Assembly (NCBI GenBank): GCA_964425585.1
Contig: CAYRMG010000012.1
Location: forward strand, 1 to 37,623
Length of the DNA stretch: 37,623 nt
Direction: 5' to 3'
From: Aquifex sp964425585
GTDB lineage: Bacteria > Aquificota > Aquificia > Aquificales > Aquificaceae
The position numbers and the translations under genes are program-made. This document shows, piece by piece, positions 14,976 to 22,069 of this stretch. The first letter of the stretch is position 1. Each line of letters opens with the position of its first letter. The notes beneath the pieces are model-generated. The model saw only the letters and a program-made list of their open reading frames with translations, did not search any database and had not been told where the DNA came from.

Positions 14976-16007
14976 ATGGCAGAAAAATTGTTTATTTTTG
15001 AAGAAGAACCTTACCTTGAAGAGTTTACATCCTTGCTTGATGGAATAGGTATAAAATGGGAGAGAATAGGTAACGTAGTTAAGGTAGATAAGATAAGGGA
15101 TGAAGAACTTTTATACGTATTTTCCGAACTCAGCGATGAAGCCTTAAAATCGCTACGTTTTTACGAAGGAGAAGTGGATACAAGCTCCTGTGAATCCCTT
15201 CTAAAGGCGGTGGTTAAGGCTAAGACTCCCGATGTTCTTATTGATAAACTTATTTACAACGAGATTGGAAAGGTTTTTGTTGATACAAAGATAGTTTTTC
15301 ACCCGATAGTTGATGTAAAGAAAAAAGAGGTTGCAGCTTTTGAAGCACTTTGCAGGCCTCCTATAAAGATTGTGGATCTAATAAATGTAGGGAAAAGCAC
15401 ATCGGAATTTTCCGAAAACTTCTGTAGATACGAAGCTCTGAAGAAGGCAAGTAGCTTCCTCGGAACCAAGCTTCTTTTTCTGAACTTTCATCCCCGCTTT
15501 CTCAAGGATCCGTTAAAGGCCTTCGGTGATTTTTTGACGACCGTTTATATGCACGGGATAAATCCTTCACAGATAGTCGTTGAATTGACAGAGTATGAAG
15601 AGCTTGATATCTCCGCGGTAAGGAGTCTCATATCATTTTTGAAATCCGAAGGGGTTAAGGTTGCACTTGACGATGTAGGTTCGGGATATTCGGGACTCTT
15701 TTACCTCTCGGAGCTGGGACCCGACATAATCAAGATAGATATGGAGCTTATAAGAAACGTGCACAAACACCGACTCAAAAAGGTGATTGTTAATTACCTC
15801 ATAAGAATAGCTCATGAAAGTAATATAAAAGTTGTGTCGGAAGGTGTTGAAAGACCCGAGGAGCTTGAAACCGTTATTTATATGGGAACGGACTACGTTC
15901 AGGGCTTTATATTTGCTAAACCTTTAGAAAATCCCGATATAAGAAAAATAAACGAAAGGGTTAAGAAAATTCTAAATGTCGTGAATGGTTTGAATGGCTC
16001 TAACTGA
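14976..16007 (+). CDS. cyclic-di-GMP phosphodiesterase, EAL domain
   Basis: Hydrolyses cyclic di-GMP to pGpG. The EAL domain spans about residues 95-335, and the residues needed for metal binding and catalysis are visible in order: FEALCRPP, LNFHPRFL, VVELTEYEEL, ALDDVGSGYSGL, IIKIDMELI, VVSEGVERPEEL and YVQGFIFAKPL. It is therefore probably active. Residues 1-90 form an N-terminal domain of unknown type; no membrane segment is seen, so it is cytoplasmic. The 3' end overlaps that of carB by 36 bases. The GGDEF cyclase at 3136 is the opposing enzyme in this window. Confidence 0.92.
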   Translation: MAEKLFIFEEEPYLEEFTSLLDGIGIKWERIGNVVKVDKIRDEELLYVFSELSDEALKSLRFYEGEVDTSSCESLLKAVVKAKTPDVLIDKLIYNEIGKVFVDTKIVFHPIVDVKKKEVAAFEALCRPPIKIVDLINVGKSTSEFSENFCRYEALKKASSFLGTKLLFLNFHPRFLKDPLKAFGDFLTTVYMHGINPSQIVVELTEYEELDISAVRSLISFLKSEGVKVALDDVGSGYSGLFYLSELGPDIIKIDMELIRNVHKHRLKKVIVNYLIRIAHESNIKVVSEGVERPEELETVIYMGTDYVQGFIFAKPLENPDIRKINERVKKILNVVNGLNGSN

Positions 16008-17585
16008 GAGAGTTAAACCTCTCTTTTTGAGATTTCTGTAACTTTTTATTGCTTCAAGAACTGCGTATCCTCCCCTTACCGTTGTGTAATAGGGGATATT
16101 AAATTGAACTGCAGCCCTCCTTATGTAGTAAGCATCGCTTTTTTCCCTTTTCCCGGATGGTGTGTTTATTATCAGGTGTATATCTCCGTTTATAATCATA
16201 TCCACGACGTTGGGTCTTCCTTCGGATACCTTTAAAACCTTTATTGCGGGAACTCCTTTTTCCCTTAAGAGTTTGTATGTTCCCGATGTTGCAAAAATTT
16301 TAAAACCGAGATTGTGAAATTCCCTTGCCAGCTTTACGATTTTGGGCTTGTCTCTGTCCGCTACACTTATAAACACATTTCCCTTATCGGGGAGTTTATA
16401 CCCCGCGGAGAGCTGGGCTTTATAGTAAGCAAGGCCGAACTCTTCATCAATACCCATAACCTCTCCCGTTGATTTCATTTCGGGTCCGAGAACCGGGTCA
16501 ACCTCCGGGAAACGCTTCCAAGGGAAAACGACCTCTTTTACCGTGAAAATCCTCTTGTCTTTTGGAAGAAAGTCCGAAGCTATGTGAGCTTGTCCCCTTT
16601 TTATCCTCTCAAAAACCTCGGGAAGTATATCCTTTAATTTTCTTCCGAGTAATACCTTTGTGGCTATCTTCGCAAGGGGATACCCTATACTTTTGCTTAC
16701 AAAAGGAACGGTTCTTGAAGCCCTCGGGTTTACCTCAAGAACGTATATATCGCCGTTGTAAACTGCAAACTGAACGTTTATAAGACCCTTTACTTCAAGG
16801 GCTAAGGCGAGTTTCCTCGTTTGGGTTTTAACCTCCTCAACGATATCATCACCCAGGGTGTAAGGGGGGATTGAGGTTGCACTGTCCCCTGAATGGACAC
16901 CTGCCTGCTCTATGTGTTCCATAACCGCACCTATTAATACATCTTCCGAGTCTGAAACAGCATCAACGTCAAGCTCTATGCTATCCTCAAGGAACTTATC
17001 TATAAGGACGGGTCTTTCGTAGCTTACGCTCACCGCTTCCTCAAGGTATTCCTTTAGCTCCTCTTCGTCGTAAACAATCCTCATAGCCCTTCCGCCCAGA
17101 ACATACGAAGGTCTCACAAGAACGGGGTATCCTATTGATGAAGCTATCCTCAGGGCTTCCTCCTTTGTTTTAGCTGTTCCGCTTTCGGGTTGTTTTAATC
17201 CGAGCTCTAAGATGAGTTTTCTGAACTGTTCCCTGTCTTCCGCTCTGTCTATATTTTCGGGTTGGGTGCCAAGTATTTTTACATTTTGTTTTTTTAAGGG
17301 TATTGATAGCTTTAAAGGGGTCTGTCCCCCGAACTGGAGTATAACCCCTTCCGGCTTTTCTCTCTCTATTATGTCCATAACGTGCTCAAATACAATAGGT
17401 TCAAAAAACAGCTTATCCGCGGTATCGTAGTCCGTTGATACCGTCTCGGGATTACAGTTAACCATTATGGCTTCGTATCCTTCCTCTTGAAGGGAAAATA
17501 CCGCGTGGACACATGCGTAATCAAACTCAATTCCCTGACCTATGCGGTTCGGACCGCTCCCGAGAATTACCACTTTTTTAGACAT
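15972..17585 (-). CDS. carB: carbamoyl-phosphate synthase large subunit, C-terminal half
   Basis: Corresponds to the second half of the usual ~1,070-residue CarB: a pre-ATP-grasp domain opening KKVVILGSGPNRIGQGIEFDY, an ATP-grasp domain (about 128-330) with the VLEVNPRASRT metal-binding strand, and a C-terminal MGS-like allosteric domain (about 400-537). This half carries the second ATP-dependent phosphorylation, carbamate to carbamoyl phosphate. The protein begins and ends cleanly, with its own ATG, so it is a natural split gene and not a truncation; split carB is known in Aquifex and some methanogens. The N-terminal half is not in the window. Only 27 bases separate it from divergent gcvPB. 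Confidence 0.93.
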   Translation of the reverse strand: MSKKVVILGSGPNRIGQGIEFDYACVHAVFSLQEEGYEAIMVNCNPETVSTDYDTADKLFFEPIVFEHVMDIIEREKPEGVILQFGGQTPLKLSIPLKKQNVKILGTQPENIDRAEDREQFRKLILELGLKQPESGTAKTKEEALRIASSIGYPVLVRPSYVLGGRAMRIVYDEEELKEYLEEAVSVSYERPVLIDKFLEDSIELDVDAVSDSEDVLIGAVMEHIEQAGVHSGDSATSIPPYTLGDDIVEEVKTQTRKLALALEVKGLINVQFAVYNGDIYVLEVNPRASRTVPFVSKSIGYPLAKIATKVLLGRKLKDILPEVFERIKRGQAHIASDFLPKDKRIFTVKEVVFPWKRFPEVDPVLGPEMKSTGEVMGIDEEFGLAYYKAQLSAGYKLPDKGNVFISVADRDKPKIVKLAREFHNLGFKIFATSGTYKLLREKGVPAIKVLKVSEGRPNVVDMIINGDIHLIINTPSGKREKSDAYYIRRAAVQFNIPYYTTVRGGYAVLEAIKSYRNLKKRGLTLSVRAIQTIHDI

Positions 17586-17612
17586 ATCCTAAAAATTTTA
17601 AACTAATCTCTT

Positions 17613-19064
17613 ATGAAGCTGATTTTTGAGAAATCAAGACGCGGAAGAAAAGGCTATAAGCTTCCGAAGCTTGATGTTGAAAGGGTGAATGTAGAGGAAA
17701 TTATCCCGAAGGAGTATCTAAGAGGCGAGCTTAACTTTCCCGAGGTTTCCGAGCTTGATGTTGTAAGACATTACACAAAACTTTCCCAGCTGAATTATGC
17801 GGTTGATACAACTATGGTTCCCTTAGGCTCATGCACTATGAAGTATAACCCGAGGATAAACGAAGAACTCGTAAATAAAAAGGAATTCTTAGGTCTTCAT
17901 CCGTTTACACCCGAGGAGTTTATACAACCCGTTCTTGAGCTCGTTTATAAACTTAAGGAACTTCTGAAGGAGCTCGGCGGATTTGCGGAGGTTTCCCTTC
18001 AGCCTGCGGCGGGGGCACACGGTGAACTCTTAGGACTTCTTCTGATAAGAGCTTATCATGATGACAGAGGGAACTATGAAAAAAACGTCGTCCTTATTCC
18101 CGATTCCGCCCACGGGACCAATCCCGCATCTGCGGCTATATGCGGTTTTGATATAAGGGTAGTAAGAAGTGATAAAAACGGTGAGATTGATTTTGAGGAT
18201 TTTAAAAAGAAGATTGACGATAAAGTTGCGGCATTTATGATAACAAATCCGAACACCTTAGGTATATTTGAGAGAAAGATAAAAGAAATAGCCGAAGAAC
18301 TTCATAAGAGAGATGCACTCCTGTATATGGACGGGGCGAACTTTAACGCCCTTTTGGGTAAATTCAAGCCCGGAAAGTGGGGAGTTGATGTTATGCATTT
18401 CAATCTCCATAAAACCTTTTCTACACCCCACGGAGGAGGCGGACCCGGAGCGGGCCCCGTAGGGGTTTCCGATAGGCTAAAGCCTTATCTTCCGATTCCT
18501 CAGATAGATTACGACGGAAAGAGATATTTCCTTAACTGGAATATACCCAAAAGTATAGGAAAAATTCTCGGGTTCTGGGGACACTTTACGGTCTGGCTGA
18601 AGGCTCTTGCATACATACTTACTTACGGAAAAGAAATAGGAAAGGTTTCAGACTTTGCGGTTCTAAATGCGAGATACCTAAAACATCTTTTAAAAGGTCT
18701 ATTTAAAGACCCCTATCCTTCTTCTCCCTGTATGCACGAGTTTGTCCTTTCCGCTTCAAATCTCTTGAAATATAACGTAAAGGCGGGAGATATAGCAAAA
18801 AGACTTCTGGATTACGGATTTTACGCTCCCACGATGTATTTCCCCTTAATAGTGAAAGAAGCCCTGATGATAGAACCCACCGAAACGGAAAGCCCGGATA
18901 CACTCATTGAGTTTGCTAAAGCCTTGGCCAACATAGTAAAGGAAGCAAAGGAAAAACCCGATATTGTAAAAAACGCTCCTCACAGAACACCCGTAAAGCG
19001 TATAAAGGAAGCGGAGGCAAACAGAAGGCTCATACTCACCTATAAGGATTTTGCTTCTTCTTAA
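17613..19064 (+). CDS. gcvPB: glycine dehydrogenase (decarboxylating) subunit 2
   Basis: One of the two subunits of the split P-protein of the glycine cleavage system; it carries the pyridoxal-phosphate lysine in HFNLHKTFSTPHGGGGPGAGP near residue 270. Other family segments are PLGSCTMKYNPR near 70, LQPAAGAHGELLG near 129 and DSAHGTNPASA near 163. Length 483 is usual for subunit 2. Subunit 1 and the H and T proteins are not in the window. It diverges from carB with a very short gap and no clear ribosome site. Confidence 0.94.
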   Translation: MKLIFEKSRRGRKGYKLPKLDVERVNVEEIIPKEYLRGELNFPEVSELDVVRHYTKLSQLNYAVDTTMVPLGSCTMKYNPRINEELVNKKEFLGLHPFTPEEFIQPVLELVYKLKELLKELGGFAEVSLQPAAGAHGELLGLLLIRAYHDDRGNYEKNVVLIPDSAHGTNPASAAICGFDIRVVRSDKNGEIDFEDFKKKIDDKVAAFMITNPNTLGIFERKIKEIAEELHKRDALLYMDGANFNALLGKFKPGKWGVDVMHFNLHKTFSTPHGGGGPGAGPVGVSDRLKPYLPIPQIDYDGKRYFLNWNIPKSIGKILGFWGHFTVWLKALAYILTYGKEIGKVSDFAVLNARYLKHLLKGLFKDPYPSSPCMHEFVLSASNLLKYNVKAGDIAKRLLDYGFYAPTMYFPLIVKEALMIEPTETESPDTLIEFAKALANIVKEAKEKPDIVKNAPHRTPVKRIKEAEANRRLILTYKDFASS

Positions 19065-19079
19065 AATTTTTTAGCTTTA

Positions 19080-19114
19080 TTGAGTATATTATACTCAAGT
19101 TTTATGATAAAACT
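19080..19114. promoter_or_regulatory. two abutting perfect palindromes upstream of the prefoldin gene (candidate operator)
   Basis: TTGAGTATA-T-TATACTCAA (19080-19098) and AGTTTTAT-G-ATAAAACT (19098-19114) are perfect odd-length palindromes sharing one base. They end two bases before the -35 of the proposed promoter. The first could alternatively help end gcvPB transcription, but it is AT-rich and lacks a proper loop and U tract. A dimeric regulator site is the more natural reading; the protein is unknown. Confidence 0.5.
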
Positions 19115-19116
19115 CA

Positions 19117-19144
19117 TTGACGAAAATGTGAAAATAATTATATT
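19117..19144 (+). promoter_or_regulatory. promoter of the prefoldin-RAMP operon
   Basis: TTGACG at 19117-19122, then a 16-base AT-rich spacer, then TATATT at 19139-19144. Transcription would begin near 19151, leaving about 24 bases of leader that include AGGAGG at 19161-19166 before the ATG at 19175. Confidence 0.6.
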
Positions 19145-19174
19145 AAAAATTAAACAAGTAAGGAGGTGGAAAAG

Positions 19175-19624
19175 ATGGCTGAGGAAAAAAAGGAAGCTCA
19201 AGAAAAAGCTGAGAAGAGAATGGAAGAACTTAATAAGCAGTTAAGGGGTTATATGGCAACCATTGAAGCCCTCAGGGCGGAAATAGCTGTAATTAATCAA
19301 TCCATATCCGATTACAGAACGGCGGAAGTAACTCTAAGGTCTCTTAAGGAACTCGGAAAAGGTAAAGAGATACTTCTTCCCGTCGGAGCCACGGCGCAGG
19401 TGAAGGCAAAAAGTGAGGGTGTTGACGAAGTTATAATGAGTCTCGGAACCGGAATATCCGCGGTGATGAGTTATGATGAGGCTATTGACAAGATAAGAAA
19501 AGAGATAGGAGCACTGGAAGCTTTAAGAAGAACTCTTGAGGAAGCAATAGCAGACCTTTACACGAAGATAGAGGAACTACTTGAAGAAGTAAGAGCGGTA
19601 GGAAAAGAAGAGGCAAAAGCTTAA
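19175..19624 (+). CDS. prefoldin alpha subunit
   Basis: A 149-residue chaperone subunit of the alpha class: two long coiled-coil helices (about 1-50 and 100-145) flank a core with two beta hairpins, GKEILLPVGATAQVKAK and DEVIMSLGTGISAVMSYDEAID, as in archaeal prefoldin alpha. Prefoldin captures unfolded proteins; it is typical of archaea and eukaryotes and rare in bacteria. The ATG at 19175 follows AGGAGGTGG; an in-frame GTG at 19166 lies inside that ribosome site and is rejected. The beta subunit is not in the window. The TAA overlaps the next ATG (TAATG), so it is coupled to the RAMP-like gene. Confidence 0.9.
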   Translation: MAEEKKEAQEKAEKRMEELNKQLRGYMATIEALRAEIAVINQSISDYRTAEVTLRSLKELGKGKEILLPVGATAQVKAKSEGVDEVIMSLGTGISAVMSYDEAIDKIRKEIGALEALRRTLEEAIADLYTKIEELLEEVRAVGKEEAKA

Positions 19625-20346
19625 TGAGCTCTCTGCTCCTTTGGTCTCCCTTACTTCCTTCCCTTAGGAAGAGGGAGAAATACCTTTACGGTTCCGAATT
19701 AAGAAAGTTTTTCAAAACCGCTTTTATATTTTATTCCCTTAAAAAGGATACAAAGCTGAGAAATGAGATAAGGCATTACATCCTCACGCATAAAAGAACA
19801 TCTCTAACCCAATTTTTAAGATTTATACAGGAAAAGACTCTGACAGACAAAAGGGAACTTTTGGAAGATATAAGTATTCCCGAAAGGGTGGCGCTTGACG
19901 ATAAAGGTTTTAGGAAAAGGGATTTATTCATTTACGATTTGAAACACAACAAATTAAGTTTTTTCGGAAAAGTTTACACCTACGAGGGTATTGTTGAACT
20001 TCCTTTTAAAACTTCCCACTATGAAAGGGTAAAAGCTGCCTCTCACTCTTACATTGAGGCTCTCATCCACGCTGAGTATACACTTGCCCGCGGGAAAGGA
20101 AAAATAGAGGATTTCTACCTGGAGCTATCATCCTCGGTAAAAGCCTGGGACATTCCTCTGAGAATAGGGGTATGGAGCCAAAATCCCGTGAGTTCAAGAC
20201 TCTTCTGGTTCTGGGCTGATAAAGAGGTAAGGGAGAGGGTAAGAAAGCTATATAAGATTGAGCTTAGGCCTTACAAGCTTTTTTATATTCCTTTGGAAAA
20301 TAAAACCTTAGGTTGGTCGGAGGTGAAGTATGTTAGAAACGTTTAG
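19624..20346 (+). CDS. RAMP-superfamily protein resembling Csm5, outside any CRISPR locus
   Basis: By eye the 240-residue protein has three hallmarks of Csm5/RAMP subunits of type III CRISPR complexes: an N-terminal YGSELRKFFKTAF at 22-34 (compare the usual PGSSLKGxxRT), a glycine loop LRIGVWSQ at 179-186, and a closing segment P217-Y-K-L-F to G230-W231 like the family's P-x-T-x-x-...-G-W ending. There is no cas10, csm3, cas6 or repeat array in the window. It is coupled to prefoldin alpha by TAATG and overlaps the next gene by 17 bases. The assignment rests on motif resemblance only. It could be an orphan CRISPR subunit or a RAMP with another job. Confidence 0.55.
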   Translation: MSSLLLWSPLLPSLRKREKYLYGSELRKFFKTAFIFYSLKKDTKLRNEIRHYILTHKRTSLTQFLRFIQEKTLTDKRELLEDISIPERVALDDKGFRKRDLFIYDLKHNKLSFFGKVYTYEGIVELPFKTSHYERVKAASHSYIEALIHAEYTLARGKGKIEDFYLELSSSVKAWDIPLRIGVWSQNPVSSRLFWFWADKEVRERVRKLYKIELRPYKLFYIPLENKTLGWSEVKYVRNV

Positions 20347-20629
20347 GAAGATTACGGAACTGTTGAAAGGTGCTCTCCAAGAAAGAAGCAGGAGCGAGGA
20401 GGGCTTCATAAGAGAAGAAAAGGTAAAGGAAGCCCTCGGTCTTCTTGAGGCTCTTGAAAAGGATATTATGGAAAAGGAATTAAAGCTTGCCAAGGAGGTG
20501 TTAAAAGAGTTTGATTCTTCCAGAAAGTTTTACTACCTAATAGGTAAGTTATACGTAGAAGTATCAAAGGAAGAAGCTCTGAAGCTCATAGAGAAAGAAC
20601 TGGAATTTTTTGAAAAACCTAAGGTTTAA
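20330..20629 (+). CDS. small all-helical protein, 99 aa, hypothetical
   Basis: Nearly all of the sequence is predicted helix: MLETFRKITELLKGAL, then EEKVKEALGLLEALEKDIMEK, a short FDSSRKFYYLIGKLY segment, then EEALKLIEKELEFFEK. It has no membrane segment and no cysteines. A strong GGAGGTGA inside the RAMP gene sets its ATG, and it overlaps that gene by 17 bases. In size and helical character it resembles the small subunits (Csm2, Cmr5) that accompany RAMP proteins, but this is speculation. The last 11 bases overlap the convergent phosphatase gene. Confidence 0.7.
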   Translation: MLETFRKITELLKGALQERSRSEEGFIREEKVKEALGLLEALEKDIMEKELKLAKEVLKEFDSSRKFYYLIGKLYVEVSKEEALKLIEKELEFFEKPKV

Positions 20630-21251
20630 CGATTATAAATGCGAGTTCCCCTTTTTTTGCCCTTTTTCTGAAAATTTCTTTTAATGTTTCTTTACTCCTT
20701 TCAAGGTCTTCCGAAAGCAGGATATCCCTTATCTCCCCTTCGGATATTACATTCAGAAATCCGTCCGAGATGAGCAAAAACGTATCCCCCTTTTCCAGTT
20801 CACCCGACAGGGTCTGAATCTCGGGATTCCACTCAAGTCCGAGAACCCTCACAATCTTTTTATTCCCTTTATATTTAACGTGGTCCTCGGTAAGGCGTTC
20901 AAGTTTTCCCTTCCTCAGCCTGTAAATCCTTGAATCCCCTATATGTCCGATAAGAAACTTATTTTCGTTAAGGGAAAGAAGACTGAGGGTTGTTCCCGAA
21001 ATCACACTATCTCCGAGTTTTCCTATCTCTTTGATAATTTCCTTATTTATCTTCTTAAAAGTTTCTTTTATGTAATCTTCGGAAAGATAAGGCTCAAACT
21101 CCTTAAGAAGAGAAATCGCCTTTTCCGCGGAAAGAACAGCTCCCTTTCCTATACCCATTCCGTCGGCTATTGCGAACGTTTTTCCCGTTGCTATGTAGCG
21201 GTCTGCGAAATTTTCCCTGTCGTAGTAAACACATCCGGTCACCCATTTCAC
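20619..21251 (-). CDS. PP2C-like serine/threonine phosphatase, atypical
   Basis: A PPM/PP2C-type phosphatase domain of 210 residues. Visible motifs are AIADGMG with Asp30, SGTT at 85-88, IGHIGDSR at 102-108, LTEDH at 120-124 and LLISDGF at 159-165. The usual N-terminal R-x-x-N-E-D motif is only loosely present (DRENFADRY), and the late D-N metal ligand pair is replaced by GELAFIIV, so metal binding may be reduced. It overlaps the kinase gene by 4 bases (ATGA) and is the natural opponent of that kinase. Confidence 0.88.
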   Translation of the reverse strand: MKWVTGCVYYDRENFADRYIATGKTFAIADGMGIGKGAVLSAEKAISLLKEFEPYLSEDYIKETFKKINKEIIKEIGKLGDSVISGTTLSLLSLNENKFLIGHIGDSRIYRLRKGKLERLTEDHVKYKGNKKIVRVLGLEWNPEIQTLSGELEKGDTFLLISDGFLNVISEGEIRDILLSEDLERSKETLKEIFRKRAKKGELAFIIVKP

Positions 21252-22069
21252 ACCAACCCCTCCGACACAAGGTATTCCTTTAGTTCCTTAGCTGTTCTGA
21301 AGCGTTTTCTATAATCGGGCTCAAGCATTTTCCTGAGGAGATTTTTCATTTTATCCGATAAATCCTCGGGGATAGCAACAATTCCTTTCTTGTTTTTTTC
21401 TTTTACCTCTTTTACACTCTTTCCCTTAAAAGGTGATTCTCCCGTGAGCATATAGTAAGTAAGACATCCGAGGGAGTATATATCGCTGCTTCTGTGGATT
21501 TCGCCCCTGAAAACCTCGGGTGCTATAAATCCGAGAGCTCCCTTTACATCTATTACGGAGGCATCTCCTCTTATCTTTATAAGCCCGAAGTCTCCCAGCT
21601 TCCATATTACCGTATTGAGAACCTTCTTACCTATAACGTTCTCGGGTCTAACGTCGCTGTGTATATATCCCCTTGAGTGAAGATACTCAAGGGCGTTGGC
21701 CACGTGTTTGAGAACCTTAAGCGCCTCTTCCTCCGATAACCTTCCTTTACTTTCTACGTAATCCTTAAGCGTTCCGAAATCCATATACTCGTATATGAGA
21801 TAAAGCTCTTTTTTATCCTTCTTGTAGAGATAACTCTGAAGGGAGATTATGTTAGGGTGATGAAAGAGTATAAGCGTCTGTGCTTCTTTCCAGAGGTAGG
21901 TGATGGCGTAAGGATTATTTGCGACCTTCAGTGCAAATATCTTCCCCTTATACCTTCCTTTTAGAGCCCTTACTTTATAAACCTTTCCGAAGTTTCCTTC
22001 TCCTATCTCATCAAGAATCTCGTAGTATCCGAGTATTATATCTCCTTTTTTAAGGCTTTCCTTTTCCAT
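21248..22069 (-). CDS. Hanks-type Ser/Thr protein kinase, non-RD
   Basis: A cytoplasmic protein kinase that is essentially catalytic domain only (273 residues). The glycine loop GEGNFG is at 23-28, ATP-binding Lys48 in FALKVA, catalytic loop HSDVRPEN at 137-144 with Asp139 and Asn144, DFG at 160-162 and APE at 183-185. The catalytic loop normally reads HRDLKPEN; here Ser replaces the Arg and Arg replaces the Lys, so it is a non-RD kinase with an unusual loop. It has no membrane anchor and no PASTA repeats. It is coupled to the ArsA-like gene by TAATG and to the phosphatase by ATGA. Confidence 0.94.
   Translation of the reverse strand: MEKESLKKGDIILGYYEILDEIGEGNFGKVYKVRALKGRYKGKIFALKVANNPYAITYLWKEAQTLILFHHPNIISLQSYLYKKDKKELYLIYEYMDFGTLKDYVESKGRLSEEEALKVLKHVANALEYLHSRGYIHSDVRPENVIGKKVLNTVIWKLGDFGLIKIRGDASVIDVKGALGFIAPEVFRGEIHRSSDIYSLGCLTYYMLTGESPFKGKSVKEVKEKNKKGIVAIPEDLSDKMKNLLRKMLEPDYRKRFRTAKELKEYLVSEGLV

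Noticed and set aside
15972..17585. carB as a truncated pseudogene
   Set aside because: Intact start, complete domains and the known split form of this gene in Aquifex-like bacteria.
19624..20629. Complete type III CRISPR locus
   Set aside because: No cas10, cas6 or other cas gene, and no direct-repeat array anywhere in the window.
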